From JABWBH01 sp964526695 (GTDB taxonomy: Bacteria > Planctomycetota > Phycisphaerae > UBA1845): a stretch of 64,000 nucleotides of DNA. The position numbers and the translations under genes are program-made. The stretch is from contig CAZGJA010000041.1 in NCBI GenBank assembly GCA_964526695.1, forward strand, positions 1 to 64,000. Direction: 5' to 3'. How positions within the stretch are numbered: the first letter of the stretch is position 1; every line of letters begins with the position of its first letter. Positions 8,744 to 16,930 of this stretch are shown here, one piece after another. Under the pieces are notes generated by a model. It was not told the DNA's origin. It was given only the letters and a program-made list of their open reading frames with translations, and did no database searches.

Positions 8744-10050
8744 GGCAACACCTCCGCGCCGCTGCCGCTGAGGGGGTGAAGCAGATTGTCCGTGAACCCC
8801 GGGGTCAGTTGTCCGCCGAGGTTGGTTGTTCCGTCGCCGAGGATCACCCCGTCCTTGATGGTGACGTTCCCCGCCTGGAGGCAGCCCGTGAAAGTCCATG
8901 GGGATTTGTCCATGGTGACGGTCGCGTTCGAGACATACACCAGACCGGAGATGTAGGGCGTCAGCGTGTCGAGCCTGTCACCGTCGCCGTTGAAGTCCTC
9001 CCCGACCCCGGCCTCGTCGAGCAGGGCGTTGGTAATCGAAAGTTCCACGGTGGAGCCTGCCCCCAGCGATGCGACAAAGGACGGGTAGGCATAAGCTCCC
9101 GGTCGGATGATGACCGGTCTGTCAATCTTGATCTTGTTGTTGGTGTTGCCCAAAACGATCAGCGTGCCTTCGATCAGCGAATTGCGGATGTCAAGATTCT
9201 TGGAACCCACGTCGAGGACGTATATGCCATACGCATTCAGCGGCCCAAGGCTGTTGTACGTGGCGGTGATTTTCTCATCCTCGATGTTCCACGTGCCGCC
9301 ATTGGTGGTCGGAGGGATCGCAGTGCCCCGGCTGATGTAATAGGAGACGTCGGGCGCGGGCATCGTGTAGGATTCTTCGTTGACGTCTTGCGGCGTCAGC
9401 GTGGGCGTGATGATGCCGCCGGTGGGCACGTTGAATGAGGCCGCAGCGCCGGTGGTGACGGTCGCGCCGGTGCCGATGATGGAGGTCTTGGCGTAGAGCG
9501 GGGCATCGACCTTGGCGGTGTTGGTGAAGGTGATCGTGCCGCGCGCGGCGATGGTGTATCCGAGCGTGGGGCTGGGGTGCGGCTGGGCAGTATAGGCAAA
9601 CGTCTGCTCCAGCCCGCTGACGCGGGTAAAGACCGTCACCCTCGCCGCGTCGGTGTCATCATCCTTCAGGTTGCCGTCGTCGTCCGCGACCGTCACATCG
9701 ATGCGCCCCAGCCCGTCGGGCTTGATCGAGACCGTCGGCGTGGTGGTGAAGGTGCTGCGCCAGGCTACGTCGGACTGCACCGTGGCCAGCGCGAACTCCA
9801 TGCCCGTGTGCGAAAGTGCCTGTCCCTGACGGCGGTCGCGCAGGTTGGTCTGCATGCGGCGCGAGGCCATCTGGAGGCTGACGAGGGTGATGCACATGCC
9901 GGCGACCAGCATGGAGAGCATAAGCGTGGCACCGTAGAGCATGACGCCGCGGCGAGCCACGCGGGCTTGCGGGCGCGGCCTGTCGGCGCCGTCCCGACGC
10001 TGAGCGCGCTGAGGGTGCAGGCCGGCTTGGATGACGAATCGTCTATTCAT
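8740..10050 (-). CDS. PilX-like minor pilin-type protein
   Basis: A 436-residue protein with an Arg-rich N-terminus, a single membrane helix at about 36-60 (LYGATLMLSMLVAGMCITLV) and an extracytoplasmic domain rich in Thr, Val, Gly and Asn. It lacks the canonical FTLIE signal, as PilX/GspK-like proteins sometimes do. The C-terminal half has repeated short beta-strand patterns (e.g. NATVTMDKSPWTF, GNVTIKDGVILGDG) like a small beta-helix or adhesin. Its position between PilV-like and GspH-like genes, with overlaps at both ends, supports a minor pilin role. A GspK assignment is not certain because no GspK helical domain is evident. Confidence 0.65.
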   Translation of the reverse strand: MNRRFVIQAGLHPQRAQRRDGADRPRPQARVARRGVMLYGATLMLSMLVAGMCITLVSLQMASRRMQTNLRDRRQGQALSHTGMEFALATVQSDVAWRSTFTTTPTVSIKPDGLGRIDVTVADDDGNLKDDDTDAARVTVFTRVSGLEQTFAYTAQPHPSPTLGYTIAARGTITFTNTAKVDAPLYAKTSIIGTGATVTTGAAASFNVPTGGIITPTLTPQDVNEESYTMPAPDVSYYISRGTAIPPTTNGGTWNIEDEKITATYNSLGPLNAYGIYVLDVGSKNLDIRNSLIEGTLIVLGNTNNKIKIDRPVIIRPGAYAYPSFVASLGAGSTVELSITNALLDEAGVGEDFNGDGDRLDTLTPYISGLVYVSNATVTMDKSPWTFTGCLQAGNVTIKDGVILGDGTTNLGGQLTPGFTDNLLHPLSGSGAEVLP

Positions 10051-10576
10051 ACCCGGAATGCCGTGTGCGATGTCCCCGCGCCGTGGCGCGCGTGGCGTTG
10101 CCGATGATGACCTTGACCTCGATGGTCTTGGCCGGGGTCGAGCCGTTGGCCGCCGTGGTCTCCATGTCGGCGAGCTGCACGTTCCAGACGCGCACCGTCC
10201 GCCGGTACTTGCTGTACGAGGTGCTCAGCGCGTTTCCGTCCGGGTCCGCGGGCGGCGACTCCGTCCAGCCGTGGTAGTCGTCCACGTCGTCGAAGTCGCG
10301 GCGGAGGACCTCGTCGCCGGCCCGTCCGAAGCTGCCCTCGGCGAGCGCGGGATCCTCGAACTCCTTGGTGAGGATCTCGGCCATCAGGTCCGCCGCAAGA
10401 TCCTCAGCGATCCGCGATTCGGTCTCGACGCGCGCGCCATAGGTGTACGTGCCGAACGTGTTCAGCGCCGTGGCAATCGCGCCGCCGAGAATGAGCGCCG
10501 AAATGGCGGCCTCGATGTAGGAGAACGCCGCGCGGCGCATTCGGCGGGCAACGGGTTTTCCGGTCATCGCGGGCAT
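10043..10576 (-). CDS. PilV/GspI-like minor pseudopilin
   Basis: A 177-residue protein (from ATG 10576; ATG 10567 or an upstream start at 10621 are alternatives). A basic leader ending RRMRRAA precedes FSYIEAAISALILGGAIATA, a type IV pilin helix with Glu5. The remainder is acidic in the middle and ends with a beta strand pair (TIEVKVIIG). Its last 8 bases overlap the next gene, showing tight operon packing. Family placement among PilV, GspI or GspJ is by position and size only. Confidence 0.78.
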   Translation of the reverse strand: MPAMTGKPVARRMRRAAFSYIEAAISALILGGAIATALNTFGTYTYGARVETESRIAEDLAADLMAEILTKEFEDPALAEGSFGRAGDEVLRRDFDDVDDYHGWTESPPADPDGNALSTSYSKYRRTVRVWNVQLADMETTAANGSTPAKTIEVKVIIGNATRATARGHRTRHSGYE

Positions 10577-10617
10577 TCGCGCGGTCGGCTCCAGACGTTC
10601 AGGTTGTTTCGAAACCC

Positions 10618-10695
10618 GCACAAGTTGAAAACCGGTGCCACATGCACAGGTTCAAACCCTGTGCCACACCCACAGGTTGAAAACCTGTGCCACAC
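10618..10695. repeat. Three tandem 26-bp palindromic repeats
   Basis: Three directly adjacent 26-bp copies lie at 10618-10643, 10644-10669 and 10670-10695. Each holds an inverted core of the type ACAGGTT...AACCTGT followed by GCCACA. They fill the gap between two minor pilin genes. There are no spacers, so this is not CRISPR. A transcript could form up to three small hairpins that might uncouple expression of the two flanking genes. Confidence 0.8.
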
Positions 10696-10714
10696 GCGGG
10701 ATTTCAGCAGCCTC

Positions 10715-11845
10715 TCAGTGCACTGGAATGTCGCTGACCGTCAAGCCCGAGATCATCGGGCGATTGACGCAGTTCACGGCCGTGTCGTTCACCAGGGTCT
10801 CCGCGTCCGCCCGGCGCTCGGCGTGCAGGTGGATGCTGCCGACGGTCCCGGAGGCGTACTTGCCCGTGGGCGCGGGGTCGGACAGCGTGAAGTAGCCGTA
10901 GGCATAGAATCGCAGGTCTTTCGTCATCTTCAGCATGGCGGGATACCAGTTGGTGCCGGAGTTGGTCGTATAGCGCAGCATCTGGTCGCCGTCGGAAATG
11001 TTGACGTTGATCGTGTCATTGTAGGTGATTTCGCCGCAGTAGGCCGCGGTCCCCTTCGCCACGACCACGACCCGTTCGCCGTTGCCGATCGTCGCGCTGG
11101 AGAAGGGAAACTCCACCCAGCTCCAGGACACAGGCAGGTCCGTCGCCTTGACGGACACCTCCTGGATGATGACGCCGCTGGGGTTGTCCGTTCCACTGGT
11201 GGTCTTCTGGATCGAGACCTTGAAATCGCCCGACGGCGTGCCGCCCGTGGCGCGGCGCACTCGGAGCCAGACGCTGGTGATGGTGCAGGACTGCGCGCCG
11301 CTGTAGGACGGGGCGAACAATTCGCCGTACCAATACACCGTGCTGACGTTGAAGGTTCTGGCCGTGGAGGCAACCGCATAGCCATCGTGGTAGGCCAGCG
11401 TCGTGCTCGCCGTCTTCGAATCCGCCATCTCCAGCTCGGGACTGATCAGCGCTGCTTCGAGCGACAGCCCCGTGCAGTTCTCCAGCGCCGTCTGCGACAC
11501 CCCGTTCAGCGTGCGGATGATGGGATCGCCGGCCGTCCCGCCCCACGCATACGTGATCGTCTCGTCCACCAAGTCGCCGGTGAAATCCGGGTGGGTGAAC
11601 GTGACGCGCGACGCGGTCAGTTCCGAGATGCCGGCGGCCATGCTCAGCTCGTCCCGAAGCCGCTGAAGAATCAGCCCCGACGAGTTGTTCTGCTCGCTGC
11701 GCGCCACGGACTTGTCGGACGCGGTGCTGACGACGTACAGCGCCGAGGTGGTGGCGGCGACGCACACGCCGGTAATGAGCACGGCGCCGGCCGTTTCAAC
11801 GAGGCTGATGCCCGCTCTGCGACGATGTCTTAACCTAGTGCCCAT
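10715..11845 (-). CDS. PilW/GspJ-like minor pseudopilin
   Basis: A 376-residue protein. The leader MGTRLRHRRRAG is followed by ISLVETAGAVLITGVCVAAT, a type IV pilin helix with Glu5. The long exported region is rich in Thr/Ser and ends with LNDTAVNC-like beta segments; it includes a SYSG...SCTITSVWLRV stretch resembling a carbohydrate-binding-like beta sandwich, but I cannot name the family. Start ATG 11845 has a GAGGAG ribosome site upstream, while the frame upstream reads through non-coding repeat DNA. It is one of three large minor pilin-type proteins in a row. Confidence 0.78.
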   Translation of the reverse strand: MGTRLRHRRRAGISLVETAGAVLITGVCVAATTSALYVVSTASDKSVARSEQNNSSGLILQRLRDELSMAAGISELTASRVTFTHPDFTGDLVDETITYAWGGTAGDPIIRTLNGVSQTALENCTGLSLEAALISPELEMADSKTASTTLAYHDGYAVASTARTFNVSTVYWYGELFAPSYSGAQSCTITSVWLRVRRATGGTPSGDFKVSIQKTTSGTDNPSGVIIQEVSVKATDLPVSWSWVEFPFSSATIGNGERVVVVAKGTAAYCGEITYNDTINVNISDGDQMLRYTTNSGTNWYPAMLKMTKDLRFYAYGYFTLSDPAPTGKYASGTVGSIHLHAERRADAETLVNDTAVNCVNRPMISGLTVSDIPVH

Positions 11846-11920
11846 CTGTTTGTGCTCCTCACGCTCACCCGTTGATCCGAAGGGCCTCGATGGCCCTCCA
11901 CGCGGCCTTGCGAGCAACTC

Positions 11921-11990
11921 GCGCGTAGGGCGGGCTAGGCTCGCCGGTTTCTCGACCGCACCGCGCGGCGGGCATAGCCCGCCCTGCGCA
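11921..11990. repeat. Inverted repeat with GGGCGGGC core
   Basis: The arm GTAGGGCGGGCTAGGC at 11925-11940 is nearly complementary to GCATAGCCCGCCCTGCGC at 11972-11989. A related GTAGGGCGG...TATGCCCGCC element is at 49896-49918. It is a dispersed intergenic palindrome between two pilin genes; function unknown. Confidence 0.6.
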
Positions 11991-12032
11991 AATGCTCGTT
12001 GACGACGGTATCTGCAGCCGATTCCTCAGCCG

Positions 12033-12587
12033 TCACGGCAGCAGCAAATCGCCGCGCTTCTTCGGATCCGACACGCCGCGGCTGACCAGGTCCGCGTCCG
12101 TCCCGTTCAGCTTGAACGCCCCCGTGCTCAACACTGCGATCCAGCCCGTGCTGTTCGCCGCCGGCTTGGCCGACGCCTCCGTTCGGATCACCCCGACCGT
12201 GTCCAGCTCGTTGAACGGGTTCTTCGGAAAAGGCACCCGCAAGTACGGCCCATACGTGTACGGCGCCCCATAGGTGCCGTTGGTGTTGCCGGGTTCGTCC
12301 GTGAACTGCGTCATCTGCTTGACGAAGGACGTCCCGTCCGGGTTGCCGTTCGACGTCAGATAGCCCGGATAGCGCCCATGCTCGGCGAAATACACGTCGA
12401 TTGCCTTTCGCACCGTCGTCAGCGTCGAGTCCAGCGCGTTGCGCTCGGCGTCCCCGGCGGCGCGCGAGACGCGCGGCGCGGCGATCGCGGCCAGGATGCC
12501 GAGGATCACCACGACCAGGACCAGCTCGACGAGCGAGAACGCCGGTCGAGCCGTCTTCGCCCATCGACTGAGGCTTCGCCCGGACAT
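12033..12587 (-). CDS. GspG/PilA-type major-like pseudopilin
   Basis: A 184-residue pilin. A short basic leader ends before FSLVELVLVVVILGILAAIA with Glu5. The body has the GspG-like arrangement: a helix (LDSTLTTVRKAIDVYFAEHGRYPG), then a loop naming a calcium-site-like FPKNPFN segment and a C-terminal WIAVLSTGAFKLNGTD strand pair. A GGAGG site lies directly before the ATG at 12587. It is a paralogue of the next upstream pilin (13123-13626), sharing the GPYLR segment and overall plan. One of the two is probably the major subunit. Confidence 0.88.
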   Translation of the reverse strand: MSGRSLSRWAKTARPAFSLVELVLVVVILGILAAIAAPRVSRAAGDAERNALDSTLTTVRKAIDVYFAEHGRYPGYLTSNGNPDGTSFVKQMTQFTDEPGNTNGTYGAPYTYGPYLRVPFPKNPFNELDTVGVIRTEASAKPAANSTGWIAVLSTGAFKLNGTDADLVSRGVSDPKKRGDLLLP

Positions 12588-13122
12588 AGACCTCCAAGGA
12601 CAGCATAAGATATCCGTCAGCAGGGCGAGGGGGTCCGATCAACTGGACGTGCGCAAGCTGCGACGCACGTCCGAATCGTCGGGGCGCGGGAGGTGACGCG
12701 GGAAGCACGCGATCCGCAGGGCGGACCCAGCCGGCGCGCGACGAAAGCCGAAACTCGTCATTCGTGCACAGGGGGGAATCAGTCTCGTCGCGGAGCGACG
12801 AACGACCCCGTCATTCCCGCGCCGGCGGGAATCCAGCGGCGTGGCGGTGCGCCCTGGACCCCCGCCGGCGCGGGAGTGACGATGCGGTGCGGGGGTGATC
12901 ATGCGGTGCGGAGGCGACGAGGACGAGGCCCGGCTTCACCCGAAACACCCGCGGGCCGGACTCTCTCGCGCTTCCTGCTCAAGGCAGGCTTGCGGCGGTC
13001 GAGACCGGCCCGTGGTATTTGTCTGATCGCCGCCCCGAAGGGCGGCGCTGGGAATCAGAGGGTTTCGCGCGGCATACTTGCAGACCCGCGGTCGCTCAAC
13101 CGCGGATCGCGTGCGCCGCTGC
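12588..13122. other. Intergenic gap with palindromic repeats
   Basis: No gene is supported in these 535 bases. Paired palindromes lie at 12810-12836 (CATTCCCGC...GCGGGAATCC) and 12854-12882 (GGACCCCCGC...GCGGGAGTGAC). This is a second repeat family, also found at 42738-42885 and, in part, at 45851-45874. The remainder shows no clear promoter or terminator. Confidence 0.55.
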
Positions 13123-13626
13123 TCAATACGTACTGTAGAGCTTGGCGTTCTCGTCCGGATCATCCGTGTTGGCGATGATGTCGCCGGTGGCGTAATTGAA
13201 CGACCAGCCCTTCGTCGTCTGGGCTTCGTCCACCGCCGGTCCGGTGTTCGCCAGGATCACGCCCGTGGCCGTCTTGTTCGGACCCACCTGCACCGGCGGG
13301 AAGGCGCTGCCGCGCAGATACGGTCCGTAAATGTGCGTGCCGGCCGTGGTGCCGACGTTGCCGCTGGCGTCGGTCTTCTTGGTGAGCTGATTAATCAGCG
13401 TCGCCTCGACACCGTCCGCGCCGGGGAACGCGTTGTTGTGTTCAGCGTAATACAGGTCGATGGCGTTGCGGATCGCCGCCAGGCTGCTGCGCAGCGCGGA
13501 ATCTCCGGCGCCTTTCGATCCGCGGCTGATGCGCGGAACGGCGATGGCGGCGATGATGCCCAGAATCACCACGACGATCACCAGCTCAACGAGACTGAAC
13601 GCTTTGCGGTTCTTCATGTTCTTCAT
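13123..13626 (-). CDS. GspG/PilA-type pseudopilin, second copy
   Basis: A 167-residue pilin with the leader MKNMKNRKA followed by FSLVELVIVVVILGIIAAIA, Glu at position 5. The body follows the GspG plan: SSLAAIRNAIDLYYAEHNNAFPG helix, GPYLRGSAFPP loop and a C-terminal GWSFNYATGDIIAN strand. It is the first pilin after the assembly genes, a usual place for the major subunit. The start could also be ATG 13617, nine bases downstream. It resembles the 12033-12587 pilin along its full length. Confidence 0.88.
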   Translation of the reverse strand: MKNMKNRKAFSLVELVIVVVILGIIAAIAVPRISRGSKGAGDSALRSSLAAIRNAIDLYYAEHNNAFPGADGVEATLINQLTKKTDASGNVGTTAGTHIYGPYLRGSAFPPVQVGPNKTATGVILANTGPAVDEAQTTKGWSFNYATGDIIANTDDPDENAKLYSTY

Positions 13627-13811
13627 GTTTTGGTCCCAATGATCCCCCAGAATTCCCAGCCTTCGGTCACAAGCCCGTTCGGCTCTCCCTGTCCATATCG
13701 ACCGTCGAAACCTCGCGGTTTAGCTTCGGATTGCGCTCGGAAAACCGCCCCATGCCCCGTCTTTGGACCGGTAAACGGATCGTCACCGGCGTCGGTCTGG
13801 CGGCATCCGCG

Positions 13812-14372
13812 CTACGGCGGCGGCGCCGGCGCATCCGCCTTGCGCGACATCGGATCGACCGTGCGCAGCGTGGCCAATTCTCCCTCGCGCCGAAACACGG
13901 CCCCCTGGCTGACGATCTCCACCAGCTTGAAGCCGTCCACTTCATCGCCGATGGTCATGCGGTTTCCGTCCACGAACGCGAGCTTCTGCTTGGATCCGAC
14001 GATTGTGCCGTCCAGCCGATGGCGCGCCACGAACTCCTTTACGCCCGGCGCGTCGGCGGACCCTTCGCCGGCGGATGCGGAGGAGTCATGCAGCGCCTGG
14101 TGTTCCAACGGACTGGCGAAAGCGTCGCGCTCCGCGTCGGCGTCCTGATCAAACGGCGGCAGGTTTCGTGGAAACGGCAGCACGGGAATGCCGCCCGCAA
14201 GAGACGCCGGCTGACCCGGCTGTCCCGCGGCTTGCGTCGGCGCGCCGTCCGCGGCGACGGCTTCGCCGGGATCCGTCGCGCCGCCGAGGAACAGGCGATC
14301 GACCAGCAGGGCCAGGAGGCCCGCGCCGATGATCGCGCCGTAGGTCAGCTTTTTTCGCTGCGCCGCTGTCAT
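13812..14372 (-). CDS. GspB/PilP-like assembly protein
   Basis: A 186-residue protein with one N-terminal membrane helix (about 11-31), a Pro/Ala/Gly-rich linker and a C-terminal domain of about 60 residues. That domain (RLDGTIVGSKQKLAFVDG, then GDEVDGF and VEIVSQGAVFRREGE) matches the small beta domain of GspB/GspC/PilP proteins, which links the inner-membrane platform with the secretin. Its place directly after PilM, PilN and PilO fits the PilMNOP order. Assignment to PilP over GspB is not possible from sequence alone. Confidence 0.75.
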   Translation of the reverse strand: MTAAQRKKLTYGAIIGAGLLALLVDRLFLGGATDPGEAVAADGAPTQAAGQPGQPASLAGGIPVLPFPRNLPPFDQDADAERDAFASPLEHQALHDSSASAGEGSADAPGVKEFVARHRLDGTIVGSKQKLAFVDGNRMTIGDEVDGFKLVEIVSQGAVFRREGELATLRTVDPMSRKADAPAPPP

Positions 14373-14427
14373 GGACGTTACGCCGCTCTCCGCAGGACTC
14401 GACTGTGTTTCCGCGCCGCGTCTCGCA

Positions 14428-15000
14428 TCACGTGCCTTCCGGCTTCTGGGTTTCCGTTTTCGGGGACGAGAAGAGACTGATGACGAACCCGAGGGTGCGC
14501 TCGCGGCCCGTTTCGCCGGGCGCGGTCGCGCGAGCCAGCGTCAGGTAGCCGATGTCCGCCCAGTTCGGGTCCATTTCGACGGCCCGCAGAAAACGCAGCA
14601 CGTTCGCCGTCTCCCCGCGCGCGTCGAACGTGAAGCGTTTCTCCATCAGGCCGGGGTATTCCCGGTCCGCGGTCGGCGCGAAGCTCGTGATGCGCACGCC
14701 GCTGCCCGCCGCCAGCTCGGCGAGCTTCGCCTGATACTCGGCGACCGGAGCGACTTCCGGCAGCTTGCCCGCGCTGGTCAGCTCCGCCTTCTGTCCCGCC
14801 AGCCGCGCGCGCTCCTGCTCGATGCGCGCGTCCATCGCCGCGGCGTCCTTCTCCATCGTCGCGATCGCCTGCTGCAGCTCCTCCATGCGCTCGCCCTGTC
14901 GAAAGGGCTGCGAGGCGTAGCTGAACAGCGCAAAGCCGATCGCCGCTACGATCGCGACGCCCGACAGGTCGATCCACAGGATGGCTTTGTTGGTCACCAC
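14428..15000 (-). CDS. pilO: PilO-like inner-membrane alignment protein
   Basis: A 190-residue protein with a membrane helix at the N-terminus (SGVAIVAAIGFALFSYA), a coiled-coil stretch (MEELQQAIATMEKDAAAMDARIEQERARL) split here as a heptad region, and a C-terminal alpha/beta domain (ITSFAPTADREYPGLMEK, then TFDARG and VLRFLRAVE). This is the PilO/GspM plan. GTG 15000 is chosen, eight bases after the pilN stop; a longer GTG start at 15045 would overlap pilN. It should pair with the PilN-like protein to form the alignment subcomplex. Confidence 0.75.
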   Translation of the reverse strand: MVTNKAILWIDLSGVAIVAAIGFALFSYASQPFRQGERMEELQQAIATMEKDAAAMDARIEQERARLAGQKAELTSAGKLPEVAPVAEYQAKLAELAAGSGVRITSFAPTADREYPGLMEKRFTFDARGETANVLRFLRAVEMDPNWADIGYLTLARATAPGETGRERTLGFVISLFSSPKTETQKPEGT

Positions 15001-15007
15001 GACGCAT

Positions 15008-15655
15008 TCACCATTCGCAGGAGATCTCGAAGCGATACGCGTCACCCTGCGGACCCGATCCCTTCACGGACCGTCCGAGCGTGACGCGCTGAAAAGCGCC
15101 GGCCTCTTGCAGCGCGACGGCGTAACCCTGAAGCGACTCGTAGGATTGCGACTGTCCTTTCAACACGAGCTTCCGCGGCGAGTCGATGACCACGGATTCC
15201 GTCGCCGGCGCGGCGCCGGGCGTCGTCGCGGGCGCCGGCTGCGGCGTCGCGGGTTTGCTCGCGCCGCGAGGCGCCGCTCCCGCCGCCGGCATCGCCGGGT
15301 CGGTGGCGACCGATTCCAGCCAGACGTCCGCGGGAAGCTTGCGTCCGACCAGCGCCAGCAGCGCCGACCACGCACGCTTGTTGCGGAACGCGGAGGCCCG
15401 GTCGATCTCCTCCGTGACGCCCTTGTTCTGCTGAATCAGCCCCGCCAGCTCCGCGCGCGCTTCCGTCATGCGTGAGGCCAGCGCCTCCTGCTGATCGACA
15501 AGCCCGTCGAGGCGCGAGGATTGGATCGTCGCGGCGATCACCGGCGCGAGGCCGATGGCGATCTCCGCGCCGAGAATGACGCACCAGTGGAGCGTGCGTC
15601 GCCGGCGCAGTCGCGCCAGGCGCCGCGGCAGGGGCAGGAGGTTCACGCCGATCAT
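15008..15655 (-). CDS. pilN: PilN-like inner-membrane alignment protein
   Basis: A 215-residue protein starting MIGVNLLPLPRR, the short cytoplasmic motif by which PilN proteins bind PilM. A membrane helix follows (about 24-44), then a coiled-coil region (residues 50-90), and a periplasmic domain with a Pro/Ala-rich insert. The ATG at 15655 overlaps the pilM stop by four bases (ATGA), so translation is coupled. The INLLP-type start and the gene order make the call firm, although the sequence is diverged. Confidence 0.85.
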   Translation of the reverse strand: MIGVNLLPLPRRLARLRRRRTLHWCVILGAEIAIGLAPVIAATIQSSRLDGLVDQQEALASRMTEARAELAGLIQQNKGVTEEIDRASAFRNKRAWSALLALVGRKLPADVWLESVATDPAMPAAGAAPRGASKPATPQPAPATTPGAAPATESVVIDSPRKLVLKGQSQSYESLQGYAVALQEAGAFQRVTLGRSVKGSGPQGDAYRFEISCEW

Positions 15656-16881
15656 CGCGGGCAGCCCTCCAGTGCCAGGCCAATGGCCGTTGAAAATCGG
15701 TCGTAGGACGTCGAGCCGCCCGCTGCCGCTGAGCTTGAAACCGTGCTTTCCATCCCACCGCCCGCCCGTTGGCCGAAGCTCAACCGGCATTCGTCCGCCG
15801 ACCCGCCTTCGCTCATCGAGCGCACGCCGATGCCCAGCGATTCCCCGAGAAAGCCCACCAGCCCGCGCATCGACGCCCCGCCTCCGGTCATCAGCAGGTC
15901 CAGCGGCTTGGCCGCCGGGTAGCAACTGAGCACGTAGGAATACGACCGCTCGATTTCCGTCACGAGCCGCCCCAGCGACCCGCGCAGCGCGCTGAACAGA
16001 ATCGCGCCGAGTTCCTTGCGCGCCGCGCCGTCGGGATGCGCGATGAGCTGCGGGTCGGCCGCGCCCGTTCGGCGCACGCCGCGCGTGGATGGCTCGATGC
16101 CCACATCGCACTTGTGCACTTCCGCCGCGTCCTCCGAGATCTTCAGCTCCTCCGCGAGCCGCCGCGTCCAGCCGCGTCCGCCGTCCCCCAGCGAGCGGAC
16201 CAGCACCGGCGTATCGCCGAGGCACACCGCCAGCCGCGTCTGTCGTTCGCCGAGATCGAGCACGCCCCAGAGCTGCCCCTCGCGCGGACCGATCATCACC
16301 AGCGCCGCGCGCACCAGCGCGCAGGCGGAGGCGTCGATCGTCTCACAATCCGCGCCGGCGTCGTGGCACACGTCTGCCATGTCGCGCACCAGTTCGCCGG
16401 ATGCGGCCACGCCGATCGCCGTGGGCGAGCGCCCCGTCCCTTTCGGCAGCGACCAGCAGGCGATTTCCAGCGGACCCTGATTGCGCGTCGCCAGCCGCTG
16501 CACTTCGATGCGCGCAATCTGCTCAAAATCCGCCAGGCTCTGCTCGCCGCGGGGCGGAAGATCCAGCGTCAGCAGCTCAATGTCCGGCGCGGACAGCCCC
16601 ACGGCCACGCGCTTGCCGCGGAACGGCGCCTGCGACAGGCACACCTCGATCTCCTTCGCCAGCGACGCGGCGTCCATCGGGGGCGCCGACGCCGACGGCT
16701 CCGGGCCTTTCTTCGGGGATGCCGGTTCCGCTTCGCGCGCGCGACGGCGAGGCGCCTCGGCCTTGTGCCGAACCGTCCACCGCCGCCCGTCAAAGCCGAG
16801 CTGCACGGCGCGCACCGCGGTCGCGCCGACGTCCAGCCCGATGCGCGAGGCGCCTCTTTTCGCTTTCAAGCGCGAACTCAT
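15652..16881 (-). CDS. pilM: PilM-like actin-fold protein
   Basis: A 409-residue cytoplasmic protein of the PilM/GspL actin-like ATPase family. Residues 14-35 have the phosphate-1 motif (IGLDVGATAVRAVQL), a later DLGERQTRLAVC gives phosphate-2, and LLMTGGGASMRGL the adenosine motif. A basic, Ala/Pro-rich insertion (about 45-70) is unusual. The start is ATG 16881, before a basic N-terminus; an upstream GTG (16899) adds six residues. It should bind the PilN N-terminal tail and couple the ATPase to the platform. Confidence 0.87.
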   Translation of the reverse strand: MSSRLKAKRGASRIGLDVGATAVRAVQLGFDGRRWTVRHKAEAPRRRAREAEPASPKKGPEPSASAPPMDAASLAKEIEVCLSQAPFRGKRVAVGLSAPDIELLTLDLPPRGEQSLADFEQIARIEVQRLATRNQGPLEIACWSLPKGTGRSPTAIGVAASGELVRDMADVCHDAGADCETIDASACALVRAALVMIGPREGQLWGVLDLGERQTRLAVCLGDTPVLVRSLGDGGRGWTRRLAEELKISEDAAEVHKCDVGIEPSTRGVRRTGAADPQLIAHPDGAARKELGAILFSALRGSLGRLVTEIERSYSYVLSCYPAAKPLDLLMTGGGASMRGLVGFLGESLGIGVRSMSEGGSADECRLSFGQRAGGGMESTVSSSAAAGGSTSYDRFSTAIGLALEGCPR

Positions 16882-16930
16882 TCCTTGTTCTCTCTGCACG
16901 ACCGCGCCCGTCCGCGGGCGCAGGATCGGT

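Noticed and set aside
10618..10695. Possible CRISPR-like array
   Set aside because: Repeat units are directly adjacent with no spacers, and no cas gene is in the window.
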